Shown in pieces: positions 32,371 through 44,918 of a stretch of 64,000 bases of DNA. The stretch is from Acephala macrosclerotiorum (lineage: Eukaryota > Ascomycota > Leotiomycetes > Helotiales > Mollisiaceae): assembly GCA_014904845.1 (NCBI GenBank), contig MU119207.1, positions 186,001 through 250,000 of the forward strand. Direction: 5' to 3'. Position 1 is the stretch's first letter. Every line of letters begins with the position of its first letter. Position numbers and translations under genes: made by a program. The notes below the pieces were generated by a model. That model searched no databases, was not told the DNA's origin, and saw nothing but the letters and a program-made list of their open reading frames with translations.

Positions 32371-34480
32371 ATACTGCCCTAGAGATCGCTGGCTTTGTGC
32401 TGGCCGCTTTCCCGTTGTTGATATCAGCCTTGGAACATTATCGAGAGACAGCTGGGGTCCTTGAAGGCAAGTTCGACGTCTTCAACTCTCCCTGGAATCT
32501 AAATATGGAAGCCCTGATGCAAACGTGAGTTTCCAGGTTGGTGGAAGATAAAGAAGGCGTACAAAAAATGCATGTGAGACTTGAAGTTTCATCAACTCGT
32601 CCTCGAGGAGAACCTTGAGGAGCTGCTACTTCCGTTAATAGCAGACGACGACAAGCTGCAGAGATTGTTGCAAGATCCAGGAGGATCAGAATGGGAGGAT
32701 CCCTAACTTGAGGCTTTGCTTCGGAGCCGCATGCCGAAGACATATTCGGTCTACCTCGACACGATCAAGATGATGGGAAAGACTGTAGAAGACCTTGACT
32801 CGGCGTTGGGAATTAACAAGGTGCACTTCCAGGATCGTATTACTGACAAAGTGGTGAGTCCTGGGCTCGATCCACCGAATGTCGATGTTGTGATAAAAGA
32901 GGATGAAACTGATCTGCCGTCGACGAAATTAGCAGCAAAAGCATGGACTTAAGCACGTGACTTCATCTTTGGGATATCATAGTCAGGTCATCAAAATTGC
33001 ATTTAGCAAGACAACTTTGAACTAGCTCTTTGAAGACTTTGGCTCCTACAACTCCAGGCTTCGAGATATACTTGGGGCTTCCGGTCGATTGGCTAGTCTA
33101 AGACGGTCACGCAAGACCGTCGCGAGCAAGTCCGCCCTGTCCCAGAGGTTTTGGCAGCATGGTAACGGCATCTTCAACCTTCTCACGGAAGTATGGTCCT
33201 GCAGATGCCAGTCATTCCATCATGTTAATTTGTTGCTTTGACACCGGGTTACTACCTCTATCAACTTCCGAGTTATATTCCGGTTCATGTCACACCTCAG
33301 CGTACAATCCCAGCCTTTGCCATGGCTGTGGCAAGACACAAGTATCAGCTTGCTTGAGTCTCCTGTAAGCTTACATGATCTATCCTATATCATTCGTCTT
33401 GGTGATTTAGATGAGAACATTAAGCTAACCTACGACAGACCACGACCGCAGACATAAAAATTTATGTCCCTCCTGCCACTCCTCCAACTTCAGCATCGGG
33501 GACAACACAAAAGACTGTGTTTCAATCTTCGCCCTTGAAAGCAAACGCAAATACAGTGAGTTTTTTCAAATATGGAAAGAATCTCCAAGTTGAAGAGCAT
33601 GAGACGTGACTTTTGCCTACCCATGTGTTTGCTTACGCTTCGAGATTCTGCCTCCTTTGAAGGATGACATCGCTGAAATCTGTAGGTCGTTTCCATTCAG
33701 AGTGTACAACGATCATCGCGATCTTCGTTCTTGAAGAAGTGGCGCAAGATCGAGGACCCCACAAGTACCACCAGCAACGCAGGAAGCATAACGCCGTTGA
33801 ACCTCCCATCAACACCGCCTTCGATGACAACTACTACAGTAGCTACATCCACATCATCAACTACGACATGCATATCCAATGGCAGCTCTAGCAGGGCTAG
33901 GGTCTCATTTATAACTGAGGCTGTTACAACGTCCGAGCAGACCAGCAACTCTACAATCGCAGATCTATGTACAAAGATAGCAAGCAACATGTTCCCCAGA
34001 CCTTCCCAAATATGGGTGTTTGAAGAATGACAGTCGTCAATATATTGTACAGCCTCTTTGCAAAGCGAGCACGCAGCCTCAGGAGTATGTTTCCCTGGGC
34101 GAGCTCCTTGGCAGAACCACGAAGCCGACGAGGCGACAACGATTCCAGATTGCCCTCATTCTAGCATCATCTTTCGTGCAGTAAGTTGTGCTTCTCAGAA
34201 GATTCCTTCAAGCACGCGACGGAATTAACGATGAATAGGCTACACTCCACGCCTTGGGTTCACTCCAGCTGGTCGAAGAAAGATATTCTGTTCCTCTGTG
34301 ACGCCAATGACAAGAACAAAATCTCTACAGATCAACCATACATATCGCGACCACTATCCAAATCCATCCAGAGGAAGCTGGTCCTGACTATTTTGATGCT
34401 GTTGAATGGTGCTTGCACCATAGACTGGAGAATACACTCAGCGATGAAAATGATGAGAAGTGGAGAGAGGATATGATAGC
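32371..34480 (+). pseudogene. DUF7580-type fungal protein, multiple in-frame stops
   Basis: The plus strand carries the typical DUF7580 order. First is ALEIAGFVLAAFPLLISALE, with the expected initiator ATG missing. Then WKIKKAYKKCM-stop-DLKFHQLVLEENLEELLLP, LLQDPGGSEWEDP-stop-LEALLRSRM and YLDTIKMMGKTVEDLDSALG. A degraded stretch at 32985-33240 reads IKIAFSKTTLN-stop-LFEDFGSYNSRLRD and FNLLTEVWSCRCQSFHHVN. Near 34250 it reads STPWVHSSWSKKDILFL and QPYISRPLSK. The stops (about 32574 and 32706, TGA and TAA) and lost start show decay. Intact relatives are widespread multi-copy fungal proteins of unknown, possibly immune-like, function. It is divergent from the RING-type pseudogene at its left. 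Confidence 0.65.
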
Positions 34481-35701
34481 GAGGGTTGTTGAGCCTTTTC
34501 ATGACCAATTGATGGCAATGTGAGGTACCTTGTACACTTGTATACTTGGAACAAGCGCCTGTATTAAAAATAAAAAATAAAAACGCTTTGCATCAACGAT
34601 GAATGACGCCTAACGGGACTTGATCCTAGGAGCATGGCTAGAGTGATATTCTTCAAATTTTGAACGCAGTTACAGAAGGTATGAAACTTCGAGCTGACAT
34701 CTGTGTTCTTGCGGGGACATGTGACAACTTATCAATATTCCATACGTCCACGAGCCGATTGGACATTCCTGGGTTCACAAAATAGAAGATGTTCTCCATT
34801 CTCCAACTGGTCACATTCTCTAGATGGGTCTTTTTTCCGTCTGATTATTCCATCAAAATAATTTTTCATTCGTGCGAAGTTAGTCCTCCTCTCCTGATCC
34901 CCAACACCGTCTCCTGCTTGATGCACAGCCTCGTCATAGTCCCAATCAGGTAATAGCCGACAAACTTTTCAGCGGCTGATTAAGGGCAAATACGAGAATA
35001 ATGCATCGATGCGCATGAGAGCAAGAATATCCACGCGACTTATGTTCGTCGTGCATGCCGAACGGGATATACTGAGCACCTCATCTGGATCAAGTCTCAG
35101 CCATGAAGAGTCCCGTCAAATGCCAACAGCTTTTGGATGCAACGTTCTCGCAGATGGCGGGGCTCAAAATAGATTTCGGCGTTGTCCGGTGTGGGGAATT
35201 TGTGAAGTTTGGGGCCAATGAGATGGCTTCTATGGATGTTCTAGAAAGTCTAATCAACCCTGAAAAGGGAGCGCGAAAAGTGTCGATCTTTGGCACAAGA
35301 GCGTCATCTGTTCCCTATCGCGTTCCCCACAGCGCAACCTCCACGGCTTTCATGCTGTTGGTCGTCTGTGTCCCCTAGAATCCCGTTTCTCTTACACCCT
35401 TCTCTTTCTCCCATCCATTTCTGAGTTCTTTCCCTATCCAGTATTCACGAATCTGTGGTTGGAGCGTTTATCGAGATTATCAAAGGAGCGTGACATTCCT
35501 CAACATCCTTGCTTCGGCCCGCATCTAATCGAGGGAGCATTCAATTTACTATACGATCCCCTCCAACAAATACCAACTCGAGTCCGGCAGATCTGCCAGC
35601 ACAAGAGAAACATTCTGTCGTCGGGAGAAGAACAAAGAAGGGCACAAACCAAGTTTTTCGACCTGGCCTCTGGCCTGTCATAGCCACTCGCTTTTTTCAC
35701 T
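34481..35701. other. Intergenic, short unassigned frames
   Basis: A 91-codon frame (35103-35378) and a few overlapping ones show no family features. The last 200 bp should contain the promoter of the CSC1-like gene. Confidence 0.4.
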
Positions 35702-38700
35702 ATGGACATTCTCAACTCGATAAATTCCCTGCTCAGGAGGGACGCCGAATCTGGTGCGAATGAACTTTTGGACCTCCTGAAAGATCCATACTCAGCACAG
35801 GTTTGTTTTCTGTTTCTGCGAATCTGTTTCATTGAGCTCTTCTGATCGTGTGTAGCTTGCGCAAACTTCCATATATGCCAGTTTGGGCACATCCATAGGC
35901 TTCACATTTTTGCTCGCCGTCGGATTCTCCTTACTTCGACCCTATAACTCCGTCGTATACTCCCCGAAGCTCAAAATCGCAGATGACAAACATGCCCCAC
36001 CACCGATGGGAAGAGGCATTCTTGCCTGGGTTGGACCGGTCCTTAAGACTACAGAGCAAGAATTGGTCGGTTTGATTGGACTGGACGCGGTAGTCTTCCT
36101 GAGAATATTGAGGATGTGCCGCAATATCTTTCTGGTGATGACTGCCATTGGATGCGGGATACTGATTCCCATCAACTTGATCCATGGACAACGATTCAAA
36201 GGTCAGACCTCGGTCAGCAAAGTCACGCCAATCAACACTTTCGATGTGCCGAATTATGGTATGACGGTCTGCGCGTGGTTCTTCAATGTCGTGATTGCTG
36301 GATTCTTGTGGTGGAATTATAAAGCTATCTTGAAGCTTCGAAGACAATACTGTGATAGTCCAGAATACCAAGCCAGTCTGCACGCGCGAACATTGATGGT
36401 ATGCACTCAAGACCTACGTTTTGGCCTGCTAGCTAACGTCTCCTAGATCAATGACATCCCAAAGAGTGACAGATCCGACGAGGGAATTGGCAGACTGATT
36501 GACATGGTTGTACCGACTTCCTCCTTTTCTCGAACTGCGATCGCACGAAACGTCAAGGAATTACCAGAAATGATCGAACAACACAACCAGGCGGTCCGCG
36601 AGCTTGAAACCCATCTCGCAAAGTACTTGAAAGATCCCAACAACCTTCCAGCAAGCAAGCCGCGAATGAAACCACATAAAGAAGATCCCAATTGGGCCTC
36701 TTACCCAAAAGGCGAAAAGCTAGATGCTATCGACTACCTGACGGGAAGAATAAAGGAGCTTGAAATCGAGATCAAGGAGGTCCGTCTTGGTGTGGATTAT
36801 CGCAATCCTCTCCCTTATGGTTTTGCTAGCTACGAGGAGATAGCTGAGGCCCATAGCATTGCGTTCGCCGCGAAGAATAAGCATCCAGAGGGTACAACGA
36901 TAGTCTTAGCTCCGAGGCCGAATGATATCATTTGGAAGAATATGCCTCTCAGCAAGAAGCAAAGACGGACAAGAAGGATGATCAACAACCTTTGGGTGTT
37001 ACTCTTGACGATAATCTGGATCGCGCCGAATGCCATGATCTCGATATTCTTGATTAGTTTGGCAAATCTTGGGCATGTCTGGCCGGCTTTTCAAACATCG
37101 CTCGCAAATCACACAACATGGTGGTCCATCGTTCAGGGTGTGGCTTCTCCAGCAATCACATCCTTGGTATATCTGGTCTTGCCTATCATCTTCCGCCGTC
37201 TTGCAATCCGTGCAGGAGATCGGACGAAAACTGCGCGTGAGCGTCATGTTGCAGCCAAGTTATACACATTCTTCGTCTTCAACTTCTTGATTGTCTTTTC
37301 AGTCTTCAGCACAATCTGGTCGTTTGTCTCTTCAGTCATTAAACAGACCAATGATGGAACAGATACATGGGCAGCTATCGAACAGGCCGACATTGCAGGG
37401 TCCCTATTCATCTCACTTTGCAATCTCTCACCTTTCTGGATCACCTGGTTGTTGCAGCGAAACCTCGGCGCCGCCATTGATCTGGCACAGTTGTGGACTT
37501 TGGTGTGGAGTTTCTGTGCTCGGAAATTCTCTAGCCCAACACCTAGAGAGATGATCGAGTTGACTGCTCCCCCAGCCTTCGATTATGCATCGTACTACAA
37601 TTACTTCCTATTTTACAGCACTGTCACTTTGTGCTTTGCCACGATACAACCCCTGGTCATTCCAGCCTGTGCGCTGTACTTCGTGATCGATGTCTATTTG
37701 AAGAAATACCTTCTTCTCTACATCTTCGTCACGAAGACCGAGTCAGGTGGCATGTTCTGGCGCATGTTCTACAATCGCATGGTTTTTGCGACCATCCTTT
37801 CCAACTGCGTTGTATTCTTGGCCACCTGGGTACATGGAAACAACACACATACCCAAGCTTTGGCGTGCATTCCTCTTCCTTTCTTGATGCTGGGATTCAA
37901 ATGGTACTGCAAGACGACTTTCGACGACAAGATCCACTACTACACTGGTAGCTCGAAGGGACACTTCAAGGATCCTGAAGCTCTGCGCAGCAAGATCTTC
38001 GATGGGAAACGCGACCGTCTTGCTTCTCGTTTCGGTCATCCAGCTCTTTACCGACCTCTGATGACACCAATGGTTCACGCGAAGGCACAGAATATTCTTG
38101 CGTCGATTTACGGCGGTCGCTTGACAGACAGCAATACTCCAGGTTCTGGCGATGCAGGATCCCTATCCGGATACTCAGACACTTTCGCTCTAAACCCCAT
38201 GCAAGCCGACCACCCAGGCAAGAAAGCAATAATCCCTGGATTCGAAGTGGTCCCTGAAAACCGTCTCGATTTTGAATACTACAAAGGCAGACACGAATTC
38301 GCAGATGAGCATGGTGGTAGTGGCGGTATATACGGCAGACCAGAAGATATAATCCGTTCCGACACCCCAGGTTCATCCAGCGCATTCGGCACGGATTCCA
38401 GACCCGGAACACCTACACAAACACCACCACCTTTCGCACCCGGCATTGTGCCAGTGAGGAATTACTCAGGTGTATCCTACGATGCTCAGGGCGATATGGG
38501 ATATGGCCATAATCCAGGCTACGGTGCAGTACCTACCAGCGAGACGCAGAATCTCGTTCATGGTGCAGCAGGAGTACCTTTATCTACCCCTCCAGTTCAT
38601 GGACATCGAGATCGAGAGGTTAGCGATAATCATAGAGCGCCGGGTATGCTTGGTGGTGGGCCGCAGGGGTATGGTGGTTTGCCGCAGGATGGCGATGAGG

Positions 38701-38771
38701 ATGATGCGGACCCGATGAGTTATGATTATTTCCGGACGAGGAGACAGAATGGTTGGACGGGCGCTATTTGA
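35702..38771 (+). CDS. CSC1/OSCA-type osmosensitive calcium-permeable channel
   Basis: This is a plasma-membrane or endomembrane channel of the CSC1/OSCA/TMEM63 family (RSN1 7TM, formerly DUF221), opened by hyperosmotic or mechanical stress. Exons 35702-35800, 35856-36398 and 36447-38771 join to 988 residues. Residues 36-55 form the first membrane segment (SLGTSIGFTFLLAVGFSLLR), followed by NSVVYSPKLK and LAWVGPVLKTTEQELVGLIG, LDAVVFLRILRMCRNIF, all diagnostic. The cytosolic domain lies in the start of exon 3 and includes EDPNWASYPKGEKLDAIDYL. The pore block follows (NLWVLLLTIIWIAPNAMISI, VLPIIFRRLAIRAGDRTKTA, FNFLIVFSVFSTIWSFV). A Gly/Pro-rich cytoplasmic tail ends RTRRQNGWTGAI. The second intron has a perfect GCTAAC branch site. 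Confidence 0.93.
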
Positions 38772-39295
38772 TCGACTCAGCGCCACAAAAATTGTACAAT
38801 ACCTACGTTGTTTCAATATCAGCATGGGTGGGAACGGGCAGGTTGTAAATAGCTGGATAGAGGGTGCATTGGGATGGAGTTTATGCCTTGTCTGGAACAC
38901 AGACATTGGCGGGGATGGAGTGTGCGGATTTGAATTTGAATTCGGACGGATGGGGAGGGGTTTGTATGATTCACGATGATTAAACGTACGTACTTATAAA
39001 AGCCTAATAATTCTAACAACCTTCAAACTTCCTTATTCTCGCCCTATCTTTGTCTTCTGTGCAGCTCGGTGATCGTTTCTGCTTTTTGGGACTTTGCCCT
39101 CATTCTTGCGCTAATTGTTTGATGTGCATTTCGGACTCGGTCTACCGGCAAGTGCTATGTTTTCAGGATCTTGATCATTTCATGCCATCTCACTTGCAGC
39201 ATCTATTTGATTTGGTTCCTTGTGCTCTGTTTATGCTCCTCGGTTAATCTATTGCCTGCCATTTATTCTCACCCGCTGAAGGATGCGGGCGTCAT

Positions 39296-39376
39296 CACCT
39301 GACTCTCTCACCTCGAGTCAAGAGCCAGACCATGCCTCAAGTCCTTGACTCTATTCTTGACTCTGGTCTTGACTTG
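39296..39376. repeat. Cluster of CTTGACTCT repeats with an inverted copy
   Basis: CTTGACTCT or CTTGACTTG occurs four times within 45 bases (39341-39376). An inverted copy, CGAGTCAAGAGCCAGACC, precedes it at 39314, so the region can fold back on itself. Confidence 0.6.
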
Positions 39377-39408
39377 ACACACCTTGCCTTATTCTCTCGG
39401 ATGTACAA

Positions 39409-39791
39409 ACAGTGCAAACACGCACATGGACACTTCCATCCTCCAAACATCGGATTGGGCATGGCCGTGTGGTTCGCTATCTGATTGGCTGCTCTCAAGA
39501 CCGGTGTGTTTGGTACAGACTCACCACGCCTTACTCCCTCCTGTCAGATGTGCAAATGGTGCAAATGGTGCACATGACTTTCAACATTGCAAGGCATAGT
39601 AGTATATGTGCTGCAATTGCCAAAAATTGAGGCTCATTGATTCTCAAATATGGGTCTCGCTTAAAGCATGCTCAAGAAAGGAGGCGAGCGTTGACAGCAA
39701 AACCCCCCTCTCTCCACCACCAGCCTAGACACGTGCACTGTTTGCACTGTTTGCACACATCCCACGTGCGGCGTTTGCACCGTTTGCATGA
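39409..39791. repeat. TGCAAAYGGTGCA / GCACTGTTTGCAC motif cluster
   Basis: TGTGCAAATGGTGCAAATGG at 39547 is followed by the opposite-strand version GTGCACTGTTTGCACTGTTT at 39735 and again GTTTGCACCGTTTGCATG at 39773. Single copies occur near 39410 (CAGTGCAAACACGC). It looks like an array of binding sites or a worn inverted repeat. Confidence 0.6.
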
Positions 39792-42700
39792 ACGCTTTGT
39801 TTCGTGTTAGGGGTAGAAGAACGGTGGGCAGGATTTTGCTGTGAGCGCAGATCTGCCACTACCTCTCACTAAAGCATATCCTGTCCAGTATTTTCTCGTT
39901 TTAGAGTATTTTAGAAGGAGCACGAGGACAGTGAGTCAGATTCATCTCCAGGTTATGTCGTGAAAATCGTGATGGGTCTGGAAACCTAGTGGTTAGGGGA
40001 AAGTATATTTTGCCCGAGTCTCAATCTAGTATTTCGGGGCGGGGAAATGAACTTGGGATGGAGAGTGATGGAAGGGAGAAGAAGGTAGTGAGTCAGACGG
40101 GATTTTGTTGTAATATTTTTATTGGCTGAGATATAATTTGAAAGTTGTGGTTGTTGATTCTTGGTCGGCTAAAATAGGGGAAAGTTTATTTCGCTTGGAG
40201 GGAGAATGCCTGAGGTCGATACTCGAGTCGTAATGATGTATGCTTTCAATTATCGTTACGAGTTGTTTTCATGTGAGTCGACGCTTTGCTGCTTTGAATC
40301 TCGTGCGCCGTGTTCGTGATGTCAGCAGAGGGCTGTAGCAGGCTTGAGGCTCCGTCCAAAATTGACCAAAACTCTGTTTTGATGGCAATCCAACGGTTTC
40401 TTCATGAGTGCTTCGAATGATATCTGGCGGGCTCTATGATGTGGTTGGAAGTTCGGGATTATTCAATCGAGGCTCGGTCATCGGCGAATCTGCAGCCGTC
40501 GAGGTAGGAGGAAGGAACGAATGAGCACGCCTGAAATCAAGCAAAATTCCAGGTCTTATCGAATGCTGTTGATACAAATCTTGAGGCACAATCGGTCATA
40601 TTTGTGTTCATGTTCTCGCTAGCCCTTTTCGAACTTGTCAAGACCCTTGTCGCGTGTCTCTTTCTCCATCACCATGTCCAATCTCCCACATGCCTGATGC
40701 GATTGTATGCTCAGGTGCTCAGTAATATTTCCAAGCACGCTGCTGTATCGACATCACCATCCAGCTTCGAAGAACAATCGTGCCACTTGATATCACCAAT
40801 CATGTTCGAAAGAATATCCCATAATGTTGTCCAAAACTCTCACCTTTTAGTAGGTCTTTGACTCACGTATATCCCACGGTTGCGCTGGCTTAGAGTATTT
40901 CCATAGCACAGAGCTCAGACCAACTCTGCCAGTACCATACAATGAGAATATTACACTGCCATCGAAGCCTGGGGCCTTGCTTCGGATATCTGAACAGCCA
41001 GAAGTGCAGGTTTTAGGTATTTAAAAGATTTCCCCAACCCATTGTCTTAGAATTCTCCATCCCTCCTACACCTCACTTTTCCACACACTATCTCACACAC
41101 TCCCACGACAACATACTTGGATCACCTCTACGATGCCTCGAGCACATTGCTAACCCATAGCAAAGAACATTACACGAGTAAGTATGCATTACTTCTACTC
41201 ATCTATCTTACATTCTACCTCATCGCCGCTACATCTGCCTTCGACCTCGTCGTCGCAGAAGTTTCGCCAGTCGAAGTGCATTGCACTCGACTGGAAGTTA
41301 GCGCCTCCCCTCCTTCCTCCAACCCAGAACAACATGGACAGTGCTCATCGTCGCTATTTGATTTTGATTTTTTGATCGTTCTCTCCTTTGTCGTCGTCGT
41401 CGTCGTCGAGAAATCGAAGATTCCTGTCGCAGTGCGATCGAGGAGCAGCCTCGCATTGCGAGCAACACTGCTGCGCCTGTTCTGAAGTTTGTCATTATTT
41501 CTTTTGATCTAGGGATTAGCTACAGTTTCTTGCATTCATCGCACTTGAAATCTTCAATGTTCGTCTTCTGCCGCAAATTGCTTTGTGCATCGCGAACCCT
41601 CTTCTCTGTATGCGCTGAGCACTCTAAGCACGTGCTTGGAGTGCAGGCCACTTCTGTATTTTGCAAGGTGCGAATGCAGAGCAGAGTTCAAAAACGATGA
41701 AATCATCATTTTTGGGGTGACTCAGAGAGAAGCTTCCATTTACGTCTGTGTTGGTCGTTCCTTCTGAATTTGTTGCACGTCTCCCCCTATTTTCTCGCTT
41801 AAGGCCAGCGCTAGCGCGCACCTAGACCACTAGTGACAATTTGCACTTGGGGTACAGTCTTTTGTTGCACATCGCAGTTCTTCTCTTGCCATCACACTCC
41901 ATTTAGAAGTTTGCTTCATACAGCTTCTTCATTGCTACATATTCAGCAGACTTCCAATGCTATCTGTGTACTCTGAAGTCTTTCCCACAGTTTTCCACTA
42001 ATGTCAAGTCCCCTCATCTCGAAGTAACTTCATTAAAGACCCCGGAACGATTACTAGCACTTTGTCATTATGTTGTTCCTAGTTTGCAATTGAAGTCTTT
42101 TTTCTTACACAAGTATCCTTGAACTCCCTTTCGTCGGACCTCGTTGACTGTTTGACCGTTCTCCACGCTTTCGATGATTCTGACTTTTCAGTATTTCTTA
42201 GGAAGGAAGTCCAGCCGAAGAAGCTTGAACAAGACTCGTTTCTGTCTGCAACTGGGTTTTGTGGAGTGTATGAGCCCGCACCTCATACTTTGCCGCCACC
42301 CCTAGACGCCGCGCTGTAATTCAGGTGCGTTTTCACACTTGGCGGGCCGCTCTAGGGAGTCTGGACACAGTGCCTCCTCTTCTCAAACTACAGATGGGTA
42401 CATTTTGCGTTCTCGCTTTCTGGAGCATTTATTAAAATTCAAACCAGGACTGATTTCTGACCAGTTTGGTTTGTTTTTTGTTTTTTGTGTTTTTATCTTG
42501 ACCCAAAGCTGGCAAAGAGTATTGTGCGCCGAAAGACAGATGTTGTAGCCCCTGTTGTTCTGCTGTAGAACAAGTCGGATTTCCCGTTGGGAGAATAACA
42601 GGCAAGCTCAGCGCTGGAGGACGTTGGACGCATGTTGCCGCCCTGCACTGTTGTTTACGAGAGTGTTCGCGATAAAGCGACGGCGATGAGAAGAACGGGC

Positions 42701-43333
42701 TTCTCTATCTGCTAGGGCTAAGTGCAGTTCTTTGTTACATTTGGGGAAGGATCGACCTTTCTGTTGTCATGCTGTAAAACTGGTGCGACTTGTCGCTTGG
42801 AAGGCAACAGAAGAGTCACAACAGTATTATTTCCTGTAGGCGGCGCTGGGAGAGTCTGACCAGCACGTATTTCTGCAAGCGTCAAGTCCATTCTAGCAGT
42901 GCTGAGAATGGTTTGCCTTGGGAGTATGGTAGCACAATCTGACTTGTGATGTGCTACCATGGAGGCGCAGGGCCTAGCTCTTGCAGTAAGTTCTTCCTCA
43001 TCCCATATCTTCCGCAAGTCGCGTGCTAACTTCACAGAATTGGACCTGGATTGCACAAGGATGGCGACCATCATTGGCTAGAGAGAGTGTACGAAGCGGC
43101 TAGTGCCCTGCGGCTGTAAAATTGTACGGGTTTCCTGTTGGCTGCGGGACACTGGTGCAGCGACGTACTTCGCCTCGTGTGGACCCCTGTAAAACTTTGG
43201 CTGTACACGTCTTTGGGACTCCATCTGTGCCTCTCTCTTCGTTGGTGATGGAAGTCATCTGGACTGCCATCTTGTTTGCTAACGTTCTATAGGGCGCCTC
43301 TCAAGAGAGCTGCCTCCCCGACCGGCGAGAGGT

Positions 43334-43396
43334 GTGAGTACACCAGAAGTCTGGTGAAACCAAAGCTCTCACTCACCCACTAACAATTGACTCCAG
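43334..43396 (+). other. Predicted intron carrying a perfect 7-bp hairpin
   Basis: Just inside the donor, CACCAGA-AG-TCTGGTG (43341-43356) forms a perfect stem. It is followed by AAACCAAAGCTCTCAC, a CACTAAC branch site and a CTCCAG end. The same arrangement recurs 5 kb downstream (48413). Confidence 0.55.
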
Positions 43397-43956
43397 AGGC
43401 AAGCTCCCCTTCAGTTTGTTCACTTTATTTCCCATTGAGAAGCTTTGCTGACTTAGCATATTCCATTAGGTGTCTTTGACAGTAGTCGTTGCTCTTGAAC
43501 AATGTAAGTACCCCCGAAACCCCTCTTCATGGACCTCGCTGACTCCTTGACAATCCTTCATTGACCTGAATCCCCTCAATCATTATCTTCTTTTCTATGC
43601 TTCAATGTTTCGCCTCGTTTCTTCGCTGCAATTTTTTGGAGCTGCCCTTTCTTCTCAAGTGAGACTGCCCTCAATACTGTCATGCCCATTCGTCAAGACC
43701 AAATGATGCAATTGTTAGTGTTAGCCAGCACGTGCACCTCTTGCCGATAACTTCGGGACAGGACCACATTCATCGTTCTTATCGTTCTCATCGCGTGATC
43801 TCTTTCTTTTAGCTGCTGACTACAGTCCATTCTCGACTCTAACATCCACGGCGATCAAGACTAATCACACTGGGCAAGTGCCATTCCTATTGTTCCTTTT
43901 CGTTGTCGTCGTTTCAATTTTTGCCTCTGATTGTCAGCTTGGTGCTTTCGCGGTCT

Positions 43957-44461
43957 CACGGGCAACGGTGATGAGTGCGGCCCATTCTCATTTCTCATTG
44001 CAAAGGGAAAGGTTGTCCTTGCTTCCTTCCTTCCTTCCTTCCTTCCTTCCCTCCTTCTCGCTGTCTCTCTTTCTCTTCCCATTCTCTCTTTTCCTGCCTC
44101 TCTCTTGCTTTGGCTTTGACGGGCAACGGTTTTGTAAGTCCGCCCCATTTTCATTTTTCATTATCAGGTAAGTGGTGTATTTCCCCAAACTTGAGGATCT
44201 TCGCCACTTGCCTGTATCCGAGCAACACTGCACCACACTGCAACGCCTCATCTCGCATGCCTTCCCATATTCGCTCAAGAATTTTATTTCCAATTTTCAT
44301 TGAATTATTCCTTTTCTTGACTTTTGACGGGCAACGGTTTCGCAAGTCCGACCCATTTCCCATTTCTCCTCATCAGGCAAGTGTTGTATTTCCTCAAACA
44401 TGAGGATCTCCGCCACTTACCTAAAGTCGAGCAGCACTGCAAAGCACTGCAGCGCCTCATC
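43957..44461 (+). repeat. Three direct units of an approximately 140-bp sequence, two about 208 bp apart
   Basis: Units 44117-44253 and 44325-44461 align almost throughout: GACGGGCAACGGTTT, then (G/C)TAAGTCC or CGCAAGTCC, CCATTT, ATCAGG(T/C)AAGTG, TTGAGGATCTTCGCCACTT and GCAACGCCTCATCTC. A truncated unit starts at 43957 (CACGGGCAACGG). Splice-like GTAAGT and CAG signals are inside each unit. Confidence 0.8.
44022..44050. repeat. (CTTC)n microsatellite
   Basis: About seven tandem CTTC tetramers, interrupted at the right end by CCTCCTT. Confidence 0.9.
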
Positions 44462-44713
44462 TCTCCTTCATTATCAACTTTTCGGCTTTCATCATCTAAC
44501 TTTCTGCTCTTGCTATCGTATTTTCCCTTACTAATTCACTCGGTATTTGATATATTTCTCTGGAACACGAAGTGGATCACGTGGCTGCCTCGGCAATTCC
44601 CATCGTAGCATCTCCTTTCTCTTTTTGGATCTTCCTCGGTAGCACTGCTTCAAGCAGCGCCGCTTTCTGCTCAGGTTGTCTTCGCTTGCTCTCAACCAAG
44701 ATGTTGTAGAACT

Positions 44714-44918
44714 ACGTCCGCGAAGACGTTAAACTATGTCCGAAATGACATTAAACTACCACTCGGTCCGAGACGACCTTAAAATTCCTCTTGGGGCAAC
44801 GCCAAGTAAAAAATCTGCGTCCACGTTGAGGTTAAGCATTGGTTTGGGAGAACCTTAAATATACCGTCAATCCACGGGCGCAAACAGTGGAGTCCGAAAT
44901 GACGTTAAAGCTACCACC
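44714..44918 (+). repeat. Cluster of about 25-bp GTCCGARAYGACRTTAAA units
   Basis: Recognisable copies start near 44715 (ACGTCCGCGAAGACGTTAAA), 44738 (TGTCCGAAATGACATTAAA), 44766 (GTCCGAGACGACCTTAAA), 44819 (GTCCACGTTGAGGTTAAG) and 44891 (GTCCGAAATGACGTTAAA). Confidence 0.7.

Larger units (their letters stand above)
38772..41099. other. Intergenic, about 2.3 kb, repeat-bearing
   Basis: No protein gene was recognised. It contains the two small repeat clusters listed separately and a duplicated RGGGGAAAGTWTATTTYGC motif (about 39996 and 40176). The last 100 bases (41000-41099) are a C/T-rich run resembling a fungal transcription start region. Confidence 0.4.

Noticed and set aside
41117..41485. 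122-codon frame as the first gene of the 41-48 kb locus
   Set aside because: It ends in simple-sequence valines, crosses a GTAAGT donor at 41178 and shows no conservation signal by eye.
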